Assembly (NCBI RefSeq): GCF_037975245.1
Contig: NC_092573.1
Location: 12,606,001-12,670,000, forward strand
Direction: 5' to 3'
Length of the DNA: 64,000 nt
From: Apostichopus japonicus
Taxonomy: Eukaryota > Echinodermata > Holothuroidea > Aspidochirotida > Stichopodidae
The notes beneath the pieces were generated by a model. That model was not told where the DNA came from. It worked only from the letters and a program-made list of their open reading frames with translations, and searched no databases. Below, piece by piece: positions 26,101 to 32,570 of this stretch (position 1 is its first letter; each line of letters starts with the position of its first letter). The translations under genes and the position numbers were made by a program.

Positions 26101-26660
26101 TACTGTCTGAATATATCATGTTGGCCAGTCGAATCTGTTCTGCTGTAGCCTAACAATCAAAATGAGATAGAATAATCTTGGTCAGATGCAACATGGCTGT
26201 TGACAGCTCTTTTAAAGTGGATATCGAGGGTGGTAGCAGGCCTCCACAAACTTTCTTAAAAACTACTTGTAATTGGCGAACACGACTAACCTTCTACCCA
26301 CCAAAACACAAAATTTCACCTGTCACTAATTTAATAACACTGTTTTAGTCCATGCCATATTTGCATAAACTTGTGTGTGAAGAAATACTAGTTCTGTGAT
26401 ATCCCCCCAAATGGAAGAAGATATTTCTGAGCTGTTTGGGGAGGGTGTTCATGACAGTTATTTCTTATTTCTCTCACATTACTAATGATGGTAGGGGTGT
26501 GCGTCTCTTTAAAAGTATCCCTTCCTTGGGTTCTTACCTTTTTACCGGCTGGGGGCTCTGCGGGTACAGGAATTGTGGGGGATTTCACATTCTGTGCTTT
26601 CTGTTGTGAGCCTTTATCCCTAGGGCCTCCGCCCTTGGTATTACTCTTTGTTGAAACCAT
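2035..26660 (-). CDS. UBAP2L: UBAP2L/UBAP2 (Lingerer) orthologue, 22 coding exons, 3' end unresolved
   Basis: Joined on the minus strand (5' to 3'): 26660-26538, 26149-25940, 25493-25214, 24955-24869, 23902-23833, 23198-23128, 22214-22150, 21810-21569, 20484-20319, 19792-19655, 18470-18301, 17589-17400, 15924-15828, 14395-14283, 13978-13535, 12913-12700, 11455-11364, 9707-9651, 8548-8356, 6392-6217, 5506-5410, 2118-2035. All junctions are GT-AG and the phases chain without conflict for 3,379 nt (about 1,126 codons; human UBAP2L is about 1,087 aa as I recall). Order: UBA-type domain (about residues 42-103), Arg/Gly/Asp-rich RGG region (about 112-257), the EDWGAEEW and SQVFTAS blocks (about 290-311), the conserved SAVEMPLS/VQFGAM block (about 485-515), a long Ser/Thr/Gly-rich low-complexity stretch, then the family blocks PPNLPPGMP, polyQ and FLNPTLPPGY. 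Family members bind RNA and ribosomes, associate with G3BP and nucleate cytoplasmic stress granules; that role is inferred by homology. It is also a snoRNA host gene (introns 14, 17, 18, 19, 20). UBAP2 versus UBAP2L cannot be separated because the vertebrate duplication is later. Confidence 0.95.
2119..5409 (-). other. UBAP2L intron 22
   Basis: 3.3 kb without recognised genes. It holds a C-rich stretch near 3120-3147, an AT-only low-complexity tract at about 3630-3750 and a G-run near 4261. No snoRNA box pattern was seen. Confidence 0.6.
3630..3750. repeat. AT-rich low-complexity tract
   Basis: About 120 bases made of T-runs, TTATT and AAATTT units with almost no G or C. Confidence 0.8.
5410..5506 (-). 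CDS. UBAP2L: UBAP2L exon 22
   Basis: 97 nt. In the phase set by exon 21 it reads VQPPSRTQAGSTPHSVYQQS then AFAQPATYGTNT. That composition fits the family C-terminus better than the longer overlapping open frame. Acceptor TTTAG, donor CAG|GTACTT. Confidence 0.8.
6217..6392 (-). CDS. UBAP2L: UBAP2L exon 21: FLNPTLPPGY block
   Basis: 176 nt. It encodes HHQTQAQTQTPFLNPTLPPG and a Gly/Tyr/Pro-rich tail, matching THHTTQQTFLNPALPPGY in vertebrates. The donor GTTTGT is weak, but the phase (0) fits the next exon. Confidence 0.9.
7216..7296 (-). ncRNA. Box C/D snoRNA copy 1 (UBAP2L intron 20)
   Basis: On the minus strand: an 8-bp terminal stem (ATGTTAAA with TTTAACAT, perfect), box C ATGATGA (7287-7281), D' CTGA (7255-7252) and box D CTGA (7227-7224). 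The D' guide GACTTTCGTTCTT is perfectly complementary over 13 nt to the conserved 18S rRNA segment AAGAACGAAAGUC. The D+5 rule picks the second A of the GAA in that segment, which I believe is human Am1031 / yeast Am974, the SNORD59 / snR54 site. It has the same strand as its host, as expected for an intron-processed snoRNA. The D guide upstream of box D has no target I recognise. Confidence 0.9.
7476..8046. repeat. Direct repeat array, about 180 bp unit, 3 copies plus a partial
   Basis: Copies are anchored by ACTCATTTTCATA near 7516, 7701 and 7875 and by AAGTCTGCTRTG-like starts. Each carries TAAGATTTGGTACTCG and TTGTACTCAT blocks. The unit length drifts from 186 to about 174. It is in UBAP2L intron 20. 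Confidence 0.85.
8090..8340 (-). mobile_element. CR1/L2-like non-LTR retrotransposon, 3' end
   Basis: Minus-strand conceptual translation contains SFSNAAPTLWNSLPLHINSA followed by an FKTD-type end, the usual C-terminal tail of CR1/L2-group reverse-transcriptase ORFs. The 3' end carries GGCGCTATATAAATTTG and a TTA microsatellite tail (8090-8115). It is in UBAP2L intron 20, same strand as the gene, and truncated at its 5' side. Confidence 0.75.
8356..8548 (-). CDS. UBAP2L: UBAP2L exon 20: polyQ exon
   Basis: 193 nt. It encodes GYPYDLQQYQQL, the conserved KFTRNDAASP motif (vertebrate KFGRGDASSP) and a nine-residue polyQ made of mixed CAG/CAA codons (8360-8386). The open frame that runs on to about 8123 is intron plus retrotransposon, not exon. 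Confidence 0.93.
8878..8962 (-). ncRNA. Box C/D snoRNA copy 2 (UBAP2L intron 19)
   Basis: Box C ATGATGA (8951-8945), D box CTGA (8891-8888) and a terminal stem AGATG/CATCT extended past one mismatch. The D' guide is identical to copy 1. The D guide differs from copy 1 by one base (CTCTGTTTC for CTCAGTTTC). It belongs to subfamily A with copies 1 and 3. Confidence 0.88.
9651..9707 (-). CDS. UBAP2L: UBAP2L exon 19 (micro-exon, 19 codons)
   Basis: 57 nt encoding AHQFYNFEDLMLQRMQQPM, the counterpart of vertebrate PQVYGYDDLQMLQTR. Phase 0 at both ends, so it could be skipped without a frameshift. Confidence 0.92.
10542..10632 (-). ncRNA. Box C/D snoRNA copy 3 (UBAP2L intron 18)
   Basis: Perfect 9-bp terminal stem (ACACATGTT with AACATGTGT), box C ATGATGA (10618-10612), D box CTGA (10558-10555). 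The D' guide is identical to copies 1 and 2. The terminal stem differs in sequence from the other copies yet still pairs, which argues for selection on structure. Confidence 0.9.
11364..11455 (-). CDS. UBAP2L: UBAP2L exon 18: PPNLPPG block
   Basis: 92 nt. It encodes KVPPNLPPGMPFV and a GGHGLLPVNAY tail, matching KAPPNLPPGVPPL and APGLLHAY of vertebrates. Phase 0 exit at TAT|GTGAGT. Confidence 0.95.
11580..11943. repeat. Intron segment duplicated between introns 14 and 17 (copy in intron 17)
   Basis: Partner of 14972-15373. The flanking coding exons are not duplicated, so only intron sequence with its snoRNA was copied. Confidence 0.85.
11869..11942 (-). ncRNA. Box C/D snoRNA copy 4 (UBAP2L intron 17)
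   Basis: Box C ATGATGA (11937-11931), D' CTGA, box D CTGA (11877-11874). It carries the same 18S-complementary D' guide. The D guide (GAGGATTTGATCT) is unlike copies 1-3 and defines subfamily B. The closing stem is short (CCA/TGG) with more pairing further out. It lies in a longer segment duplicated in intron 14. Confidence 0.85.
12700..12913 (-). CDS. UBAP2L: UBAP2L exon 17: Ser/Thr-rich exon
   Basis: 214 nt. It encodes an almost pure Ser/Thr/Ala stretch, like the Ser/Thr region before the PPNLPPG block in vertebrates. The other strand and other frame are also open here; those are shadows. Confidence 0.9.
13535..13978 (-). CDS. UBAP2L: UBAP2L exon 16: long Ser/Gly-rich exon
   Basis: 444 nt (148 codons), the largest exon. 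It encodes imperfect Gly/Ser/Met/Leu repeats around NSLGG and SSMG, a disordered low-complexity stretch typical of stress-granule proteins. Open throughout; acceptor TTTCAG, donor CAG|GTAAGA. Confidence 0.92.
14283..14395 (-). CDS. UBAP2L: UBAP2L exon 15
   Basis: 113 nt. It encodes a Ser/Thr/Gly-rich segment containing LPPSTGYGLPGG. It ends at CAG|GTGGGA, phase 0. Confidence 0.83.
14547..14740. repeat. 16-bp minisatellite (GAGGCACTCTMACAYT)
   Basis: About 12 tandem units alternating between GAGGCACTCTAACACT and GAGGCACTCTCACATT, a higher-order 32-bp period. It is in UBAP2L intron 14. Confidence 0.93.
14972..15373. repeat. Intron segment duplicated between introns 14 and 17 (copy in intron 14)
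   Basis: Aligns over about 380 bases, with indels, to 11580-11943. Shared stretches include AATGAAGTGAACAAGACCTG and TTTCCAGGCATTTTCATTCA. The duplication ends with the snoRNA. Confidence 0.85.
15301..15374 (-). ncRNA. Box C/D snoRNA copy 5 (UBAP2L intron 14)
   Basis: Box C ATGATGA (15369-15363), box D CTGA (15309-15306), D' guide identical to the other four, D guide identical to copy 4. An outer CGATG/CATCG pairing supplements the short CCA/TGG stem. It is part of the duplicated segment shared with intron 17. Confidence 0.85.
15828..15924 (-). CDS. UBAP2L: UBAP2L exon 14
   Basis: 97 nt. It encodes LAPDPIPLPTQSELK and a short hydrophilic tail, preceded by TTTGTAG and followed by A|GTAAGG. 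The intron after it (intron 14) carries a snoRNA. Confidence 0.82.
16095..16766. repeat. 48-bp minisatellite
   Basis: About 14 tandem units built on GAATAGAACACCAATATGTA followed by CACTGTAGGAGAGATGTGTA. Because 48 is a multiple of three, the array is open on the minus strand in more than one frame for up to 181 codons. This is a product of periodicity, not a gene. It is in UBAP2L intron 13. Confidence 0.95.
17400..17589 (-). CDS. UBAP2L: UBAP2L exon 13
   Basis: 190 nt. It encodes a Ser-rich low-complexity segment with no obvious domain. It is supported by acceptor TTTACAG, donor GTAAGA and exact phase restoration (2+190). Confidence 0.85.
18301..18470 (-). CDS. UBAP2L: UBAP2L exon 12: conserved AVEMP/QFGAM block
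   Basis: 170 nt. It encodes FPPSAVEMPLS, LDVQFGAMDI and ITDYG, aligning with ALAVEMPGS, LQFGALQF and LSDYE of vertebrate UBAP2L (the Pfam DUF3697-type region). This is the clearest family hallmark outside the UBA domain. Confidence 0.95.
18531..19420. repeat. 47-bp minisatellite
   Basis: About 19 tandem units containing ACATAAACGTGCTAGCTATA and CACACACTGTTAGTACCT. Units at the left end lack the GCTAGCTATA form (GCTAGGCAATTAG instead), and two internal units are truncated near 19015 and 19275, showing array turnover. It is in UBAP2L intron 11. Confidence 0.95.
19655..19792 (-). CDS. UBAP2L: UBAP2L exon 11
   Basis: 138 nt, phase 0 at both ends. It encodes a Gln/Pro/Ser-rich segment ending in a basic KPTRKKLPPGNSK tail, placed like the basic KQQKKK stretch before the VEMP block in vertebrates. 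Confidence 0.85.
20319..20484 (-). CDS. UBAP2L: UBAP2L exon 10
   Basis: 166 nt. It begins IDIAELFRNS, the counterpart of vertebrate RIDLAVLLG, followed by a Gln/Ser/Pro-rich part. A polypyrimidine tract precedes the TTGCAG acceptor. Confidence 0.9.
20894..21057. repeat. 164-bp direct duplication, copy 1
   Basis: Nearly identical to 21090-21253 (starts AATACTGCTACAGTCAG or ATACTGCTACAGTCAG, ends ATTATGATTTCAT), separated by 32 bases. A recent local duplication in UBAP2L intron 9. Confidence 0.92.
21090..21253. repeat. 164-bp direct duplication, copy 2
   Basis: Partner of 20894-21057 with only a few substitutions. Confidence 0.92.
21569..21810 (-). CDS. UBAP2L: UBAP2L exon 9: SQVFTAS block and Ser/Thr-rich linker
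   Basis: 242 nt. It starts LTHSQVFTAS, equivalent to LSETKIFTAS in vertebrates, then continues with a Pro/Ser/Thr-rich low-complexity linker. It leaves 2 nt (AG) for the next exon. Confidence 0.92.
22150..22214 (-). CDS. UBAP2L: UBAP2L exon 8: Trp/acidic block
   Basis: 65 nt. It encodes WDDVEQSARKEDWGAEEWTGD, matching the conserved (T/E)EDWxxEDW block of UBAP2/UBAP2L. It ends in phase 0 at GAT|GTAAGT. Confidence 0.92.
23128..23198 (-). CDS. UBAP2L: UBAP2L exon 7
   Basis: 71 nt. It encodes an acidic/Asn-rich segment with NVWRNPPEE, the counterpart of the vertebrate TSAWRTATEEW stretch. Acceptor TTTACAG, donor GA|GTAAGT. Confidence 0.88.
23833..23902 (-). CDS. UBAP2L: UBAP2L exon 6: end of RGG region
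   Basis: 70 nt with acceptor TTTCAG and donor A|GTAAGT. It encodes MNGPARSSRGGGARSF and a short Ser/Thr-rich tail, closing the RGG region. Confidence 0.9.
24869..24955 (-). CDS. UBAP2L: UBAP2L exon 5: RGG region continued
   Basis: 87 nt, phase 1 in and out. It encodes Arg/Gly/Asp-rich sequence including FGRGRGRRNGG. The donor is G|GTGAGT. Confidence 0.9.
25214..25493 (-). CDS. UBAP2L: UBAP2L exon 4: Trp motif and RGG region
   Basis: 280 nt, leaving 1 nt over. It begins IDGWVTTSSKKSK, the counterpart of the vertebrate SWEMVGKKK segment, and runs into an Arg/Asp/Gly-rich tract with RGRGG, RGGRD and GRGGRG motifs typical of RNA-binding RGG regions. Confidence 0.93.
25940..26149 (-). CDS. UBAP2L: UBAP2L exon 3: UBA-type domain
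   Basis: 70 codons, phase 0 at both ends. It begins with ATAEQIRLA, a near-exact family signature, and continues with the three-helix UBA pattern ending in DTEQAINMLLE. UBA domains bind ubiquitin. Confidence 0.95.
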
Positions 26661-26667
26661 TTGTGAA
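26538..26667 (-). CDS. UBAP2L: UBAP2L exon 2 (start codon exon)
   Basis: Acceptor TACAG at 26668 leaves a 7-nt leader before ATG at 26660-26658. It encodes 41 residues rich in Lys/Gly/Pro and ends at AAG|GTAAG, phase 0. Lys-rich N-termini ahead of the UBA domain are usual in the family. Confidence 0.85.
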
Positions 26668-28493
26668 CTGTACAGTATATACAAGGTATATACAAATTAA
26701 AGCTGAGGAAAAGAGAAAAAAAATCTATGTGGCATGTTGGCTATATAGAACTCTGCAGTGCTCAAGGGTTGAAAGCTCTCTGAAATATGTGGTCCTTGGT
26801 ACCACTTTGTATGTTCAAGCATATATTACAGTAATTGTACTTAGAGTAATAGTCTGAGGATAAAACAAAATAGGTGACATCTTCAGTAGGATGTAATCTC
26901 TGAGCTCCTCAAAGACTGAACTGAGACGATGCAGGAATTAAAATACTTTAATGATCCATCACTAAAAAAACAATTGTCATTAGTTTGCACAGTATACAGA
27001 GTACATGACGAGTCAAAACTTGATCAAGCAAAGAAAACCTGATTGGAAATCAGTTATACATAATGTAAGTAATCTGATCACAGCAGCAACCATGATGCAG
27101 ATAGCTATATTGCTAATGCCATCCAGAGGGACTAGCTTACAGTAGTTGCTTTAAATATAGAGGCAATGTTTCAAAATCCAACCCTATCAAGGCTAAAAAG
27201 TCCTAGACTTTGGAGGTAATGTCTTCAAAATAAATTGTGGGATTGTTCTTTTTCCCATATTTTTTTTTTTTTTTTGGGGGGGGGGAGAGGGGGAATGGAA
27301 TCCTAAAAGAATATAATTCCTTCCATCCATTAATAAGGCAAATCCATGAATGCTTCATGATGAAATGTGAATTTGCCTAAAATTATGATGTGCAGTCATA
27401 ATTTGTGTTACTGGGCTAGGCCAAAATTCAAACATCACTACACCTTGATAGACTTAAAATGCACATTCTATACAAACTCTGTTCTGATGGAAAAGGAACA
27501 GGTCTGTAAAAATGGGGAAGGGAAATTAAGCTAAATTTTTGTCTACAAAAACTGCAGCACCTAGTTTAGGGATAGACTAATATTAATTGTAATGTGTGTA
27601 AACAAACTGTGCTTGACTGTCCACATTTCCGCTGTTATTATAGGGCTAGGATCGTCTGTCATCAAAACTTGGTTTGCTCCTTCTGACAAAATCCCTATTG
27701 ACAAAACTGTTGACGAGCACTGAACCACCACAATCGGTGCTTGTTTTAGCCCTGAATAATGTAGACATAGACTATTCTAGACCTATTTGATAGATTCAAG
27801 AACAATTACTATTTTGCTAGCCTTACACAAAGCCAAAGGTTAGACCTAAAGCTTGGGTCTCGCCTTAGCCTAAGTGAAAATGTCTAACTTGTCCAAGTTG
27901 TAACGTTAGGCTAACGTCACGATAAGCCTAAGGCAAGTTACATTATGCTTCTTACAATCATTTACATTTGAAAAACGGCCATAGTTAAAAATGCTGTTTG
28001 TGATCAATATAATAACAACGTTCAAAGTCTCAGTTCAGAAAGAAAATTTACCATATGGTTAGGCCGTTACTGAAAGATGTGGATTGATTTGCAAACCACG
28101 CTTCCGCAACTGAGCTGAGTTTTGTTGTTGTGTTGACATTTAAACCTAGGATATATATACACACAATACAGCCTATACTCAGCAACACGCAGAGGTGAGT
28201 GTTAATCGTAACGCTGAATGGAGTTAGTCATTGCGATGGTATGGGCTAACGAGATATGTGTGAATCGAATACGCAATGAGTAACTATTATTAGTACTGAT
28301 TACGATAAGTACACGTGCAGTGATGAATAATATACTGAAATTACATCCTTACGAGAACCTAAAGCATAAAAATGCTGCATTTAATAAAAAGCAGAAGTTT
28401 ATGTATATTCTGGATTGAAAGATTCGATATCATATAACAATCAAATATTGGTAAAATCCGTCGCCAGTTTGAGGCGAACGCATCTCTACTTAC
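26668..28493 (-). other. UBAP2L intron 1
   Basis: About 1.8 kb between the noncoding exon and the start-codon exon. It contains a T-run/G-run junction near 27259-27292. Nothing else identified. Confidence 0.55.
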
Positions 28494-28610
28494 CTTTCCG
28501 ATGTGCAAACGAAGATCGAAAACTGCTGCAATGTGAAGTACAAAGGAAGAGGTCACGTGGTTAAGGTCATTCGTTTCAGCGGTAGACTGGACGTCATATC
28601 CGGGTGGGTT
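28494..28610 (-). other. UBAP2L: UBAP2L 5' noncoding exon 1 (upstream limit uncertain)
   Basis: A strong minus-strand donor (AAAG|GTAAGTAG) lies at 28493/28494. The next good acceptor downstream is at 26668-26669, just before the coding start, which would make intron 1 about 1.8 kb. No transcription start can be read from sequence; the right limit given is nominal and set by the promoter-like motifs. Confidence 0.5.
28550..28610 (-). promoter_or_regulatory. Candidate UBAP2L promoter: E-box and CRE-like sites
   Basis: A USF-type E-box, GTCACGTGG (core CACGTG 28554-28559), and a CRE-like ATGACGTC on the minus strand (28590-28597) followed by an ETS-like CCGGAT sit just upstream of the noncoding exon. 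No TATA box is seen. This combination is common in housekeeping promoters; function is inferred. Confidence 0.4.
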
Positions 28611-29249
28611 GTTAGCACTGTAAATGTACAATTCAGTTTGACGGTCCCGATGCATTTTTTAAGGTCCCCGGCTGCAAAGACAGATGTGTAATAATAATAA
28701 TAATAAATGAACTTATAAAGCGCTAAAATCTACGAAGTATTCAATAGCGCTGTACAACCCCTAGAACGCCAACTTGAAAAAATGAGTCTTCAAACAAGAC
28801 TTGAACTGACTGAGAGTGGGAGAACTCCGCACAGATATGGGCAGACCATTCCAGAGCTTGGGCCCGGCTGATGGAAAGGCACGGTCGCCATCAGTGGCGG
28901 AGCGTCCATACAGTCAAGGGGGCGGATGCCCCCCCCCCCCCTTCCCTGACGGACTCAAATGGACTGCTGGCGCCCTTTTCAGCTTTTTACCACTTTTGAC
29001 TTATTCGAGATTATTTACTTTTTGATTGCGCTCTCATCTACCTATTGACATTTGTCACATTTTGTTGGCGATGACACCTATTTATTCTTTGTTTATCTGC
29101 AAATTAGCAAGGCCAGGAAAGGGTTATTTCCGGCAATCTAGGAAGTATCTTTACTCAAAAAATTCCTGTACGCTCCGCGCCAACCTGTGGTGGCGCTCCG
29201 CTTAGATAGTGTCGAAAGCGCCCTACAGACCATTCTGGCCCCCCTTGAC

Positions 29250-30951
29250 CAGTGGCGTAGCCAGCGGGGAGCAGGGGGCGGGAGCCCCCAGTTGAAATGC
29301 TCGCCCCCCACTTGCCCCCCCCCCAAATGGAATTATTGACTGAGAAAAAAAACTTGAATGCACACTAAATATGTTGCTGGGCCTATGTGCATATTACCAT
29401 GGTTTTTATGCAATTTTTATTCTTTACCTTTTACCTAATTCTCTATCTGCGAAATTGGGTGGCCAAAATGAAAATCACTTCCATGGGAACAATGCCTTAA
29501 AAAAGAATTTGACCCATGCAGCAGAGCAAAAAACGCCACTGTCTCTGTATTGTCAAATGTGGAAACGGGTTGGCAAATTAATTAAACGGTCTCCGCGGCA
29601 CTCACAAGCGGAGGCTACGTTCAGTTTATGTTCACATGGTTATCCCTAATCCCTGGATTGTGTTCCGAAATGATTCACACGTGAGTGACGTGAATGGCAG
29701 AATGAATATCACAGTATTTAGAAACAATTTGCATTTTGACTGAAACTTACAACATGTTTTGCTACGCCTACGCGACCAATCGCGATGTGTTTCTTGTGTT
29801 AGGTACATTCAACACAGAACAGCCTAGTAGTCTATATACGTGTGTGTTTCCGTAGTGAGCTCATAGGCCCGAGGTGACCAGACGTCCCCGATTTTCGGGG
29901 ACAGTCCCCGATTACAGTGTGCTGTCCCCGATGAACAAGTGTCCCCGAAAATGTCCCCGATTCGTCAAAATGTTCAGGAATTTCGAAAATATCCCACATT
30001 ATTAGTAAAATAATTGTAAAAAGAAAATTTAGTCAAGTGTGCAGTCGCAGAACGGAACTTATAACCATTATTTCAGGTGGGCCAGTGTAAAGTGGAAACA
30101 CTGTTAAAAATATGCTAGATCGATCTAGCCTAGCACTCTTTCGACCGTATAAATGGCAACTACGGCGACACAACGACACTTGTAGCGTGATCATGAGCAA
30201 ATCGCAAGCTCTCAAAGAACCACGTTAAGTAAGTGGATTTCATTTAAGAAAAAGCTACATTTTTGAAAATAAAATTGATTTAAAAAGTGCTTCAAAGTAT
30301 CACCATTTTACATCTAAGCACCTTAGGCACTTGAAAATTTTCCAAAGGGGAGGGGGACAACCCCTCCCCTTAAACCACTCCCCCATATCAGTCACGCAAT
30401 AAATGTCCCCGATTTCAGTCATGAAAATATGGTCAGTGTAATAGGGCGCAAAATTCGTCGATAAGTTCGTAGACAGTCATCAGAATAGGCGAATTAACCT
30501 TCGCTAGACTGTTTGAGTGAGCCCTAGAAAGTGCAAAAGAAGGGCCCGAAGGGGGAATGATAACCTCTTTTGTTGATTGCGGGGGGGGGGGGGTGGTTAC
30601 ACTCCCAGGCAAGTCAGATATCATGCTGATCATCTTTGAATACTGACAGAAAGAGCATAGTCTATTCAGATTTTTAAAGAGTTATTTTTTGTTTTTAATT
30701 TTTAAATTATCGATGACTTTTTCAGTGATCTGTTTTATCGTTGATAATACCTATGTGGAAATAACATAAAACGTCAGCTAACTAGAGTAACCATCTGTAC
30801 CCTACATTGCTGACACAATACCCGATTTGCCACAGTTTGTCATGCAAACTGTTTGGTATGTCTTTTGCACTAGCTTAGTCTGCCCCACCAATCAGACCCT
30901 TCGCACCCCCCCCCTTTGCCCCCCAGATGGAAAAGTCTGGCTACGCCACTG
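29250..30951. mobile_element. hAT-type non-autonomous element nested in the previous one
   Basis: 15-bp terminal repeats CAGTGGCGTAGCCAG / CTGGCTACGCCACTG, perfect, with exact 8-bp target duplication CCCTTGAC (29242-29249 and 30952-30959). It is 1,702 bp long with no recognisable transposase. Multiple G and C runs. Confidence 0.92.
29871..30440. mobile_element. Possible third-level hAT (Tip100-like) element
   Basis: Left end GAGGTGACCAGACGTCCCCG and right end (reverse complement) CACTGACCATATTTTCATG share TGACCA and a GGGGAC block. Flanks ATAGGCCC and ATAGGGCG match 6/8. The TGACCA start resembles Tip100-type ends. Boundaries are tentative. Confidence 0.45.
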
Positions 30952-31238
30952 CCCTTGACCAATAGCCCTAGCTCCGCCACTGGTCGCCATAGGTTTTCAG
31001 TTTAGTTCTGGGAACAGTGAGAGTGAGTGTATTGCTGGAACGCAAGGTATAACGAGTATTGACCTGGAAGGACAGATCGTCTGACAAATAGGCGGGTGCC
31101 ATTCCATGAATGCACTTATACACCAGGAGCAGTACTTTGAACTTAATTCTGAATTCAACAGGCAACCAGCTGTGCAAAGAATGGAGGATACTCAACGATG
31201 GTGTGTTGAACTTGAAGTCATAGCTGTCTACAACAAGC

Positions 31239-32347
31239 CAGTGGCGGCGGAACCGGGGGGGGGGGGCTTGGGGGGGCTCAGCCCCCCCAATAAAAAAGTT
31301 GAGGGGGCAAATGCATGATAAGCCCCCCCAATATTTACCAAGGCTCCGAAACGTGCATCTGCCCATTTTTCAATGCATATACTTGTCGATCTGTCCGATG
31401 CACACGTAAACTCTATAGGTGTAATAATTTTAGTAATTACTGGGGGACCCTCGGCCCGTCACCTGGCTATAGACCACATTGTCACCCCAACCGCGTCTTC
31501 ACGCGGTTGGGAAGCAGTGAAAAGTGGAAGCAGTGAGTGTGAGTACCGGTAAGCGTAACACAACTTCGTCTTAGGCAATGACTTGCCTCATTTCAGCCAG
31601 TTCTCCAACATCCCCTTACTTAGTGACGGAGCGTCCATATATACAGTCAGGGGGCGGATGCCCCCCCCCCCCCCTGACGGACTCAAATGGACTGCTGGCG
31701 CCCTTTTCAGCTTTTCACTACTTTTTACTTATTCGCGATTTTTGACTATTTTATTGCGCTCTCATATACCTATTGACATTTGTCATATTCTGTTGGTTTA
31801 ATTTTCCGACAAAATGGCGACGACACCTATTTATTCTCCGTTTATCTGCAAATTAGCAAGGCCCCGGAAAGGGTCATTTCCTGCAATCTAGGAAGTATCT
31901 TTACTCAAAAATTTTCTGTACGCTCCGCGCCAACCTGTGGTGGCGCTCCGCTTAGATAGTGTCGAAAGCGCCCCTACAGACCATTCTTGCCCTCCCTGAC
32001 CAATACTCTAGCTCCGCCACTGCCCTTACTACACTCAAAAACATCTTTGCGAGCACACTACGAGTAATAGCTACTCTTTTACAAAACCATCGAATATACA
32101 AATTACAATGTTTTTACAGACTTTTACGTGCAATCTGAGAAATTGCAGGCTTGAGACCCATATTTTAGGGCTGGGTATTCGCAGCATAAAACACTCGGAA
32201 AGTGCCGTTTCCGGCCATCTGGGGGTTTGAAAAAGCCCAAAATTTTCTTGTACGCTCCGCGCCAACCGATGGTGGCGCTCCGCTTAGATAGTCTCCACAC
32301 ATTAGCCCCCCCCCCCCCCCAATAATTTGTCCGTTCCGCCGCGCCTG
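31239..32347. mobile_element. hAT-type non-autonomous element, family 2
   Basis: Left end CAGTGGCGGCGGAAC, right end GTTCCGCCGCGCCTG (inverted, two mismatches), exact 8-bp target duplication CAACAAGC (31231-31238 and 32348-32355) in the retrotransposon ORF. About 699 bp without the element nested in it. Confidence 0.92.
31621..32022. mobile_element. hAT-type non-autonomous element, family 1, second copy (nested)
   Basis: Exact 8-bp target duplication CCCTTACT (31613-31620 and 32023-32030). The left end TAGTGACGGAGC is a decayed CAGTGGCGGAGC and the right end GCTCCGCCACTG is intact. The interior matches 28892-29249, including the GACGGACTCAAATGGACTGC block. Confidence 0.92.
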
Positions 32348-32570
32348 CAACAAGCCTGGCTGCGCTGTTCTGCAGACGTTGCAGTCTCTAAATCAGATAC
32401 CCTGGAATACCATGGAGCAAACTATTGCAATAATCAAAATGGCTATGAATAAATGAATGAACCAAGGTGCTCATAGTTCTAGAAGACATATGTTTCCTAA
32501 TCTTCTTTAGATTAAAAATATAATTGAAACCATCGCGGTCAATACAATCTTGTGCTCAGTTGTTGCTGAT

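Larger units (their letters stand above)
28892..30982. mobile_element. hAT-type non-autonomous element (outer), family 1
   Basis: Perfect 12-bp terminal inverted repeats CAGTGGCGGAGC / GCTCCGCCACTG and an exact 8-bp target duplication GTCGCCAT (28884-28891 and 30983-30990) inside the retrotransposon ORF. Without its own insertion it is about 381 bp and closely resembles 31621-32022. No transposase is encoded. Confidence 0.93.
28690..32570 (-). mobile_element. CR1/L2-like non-LTR retrotransposon 3' part, split in three by insertions
   Basis: Pieces on the minus strand: about 32570-32348, 31238-30983 and 28891-28690. Their translations follow each other as the C-terminal part of a non-LTR reverse transcriptase ORF: SHFDYCNSLLHGIP and RLQRLQNSAARLV, then LPVEFRIKFKVLLLVYK and LRSSNTL, then GPKLWNGLPISVRSS and FKSCLKTHFF with a stop. 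The 3' end reads AGCGCTTTATAAGTTC plus a TTA-repeat tail. An in-frame stop after GYLI shows decay. The 5' part is missing. Confidence 0.88.

Noticed and set aside
26485-26700. Plus-strand open frame opposite UBAP2L exon 2
   Set aside because: Antisense of the start-codon exon; the coding strand is set by the family signature in exon 3 and the phase chain.
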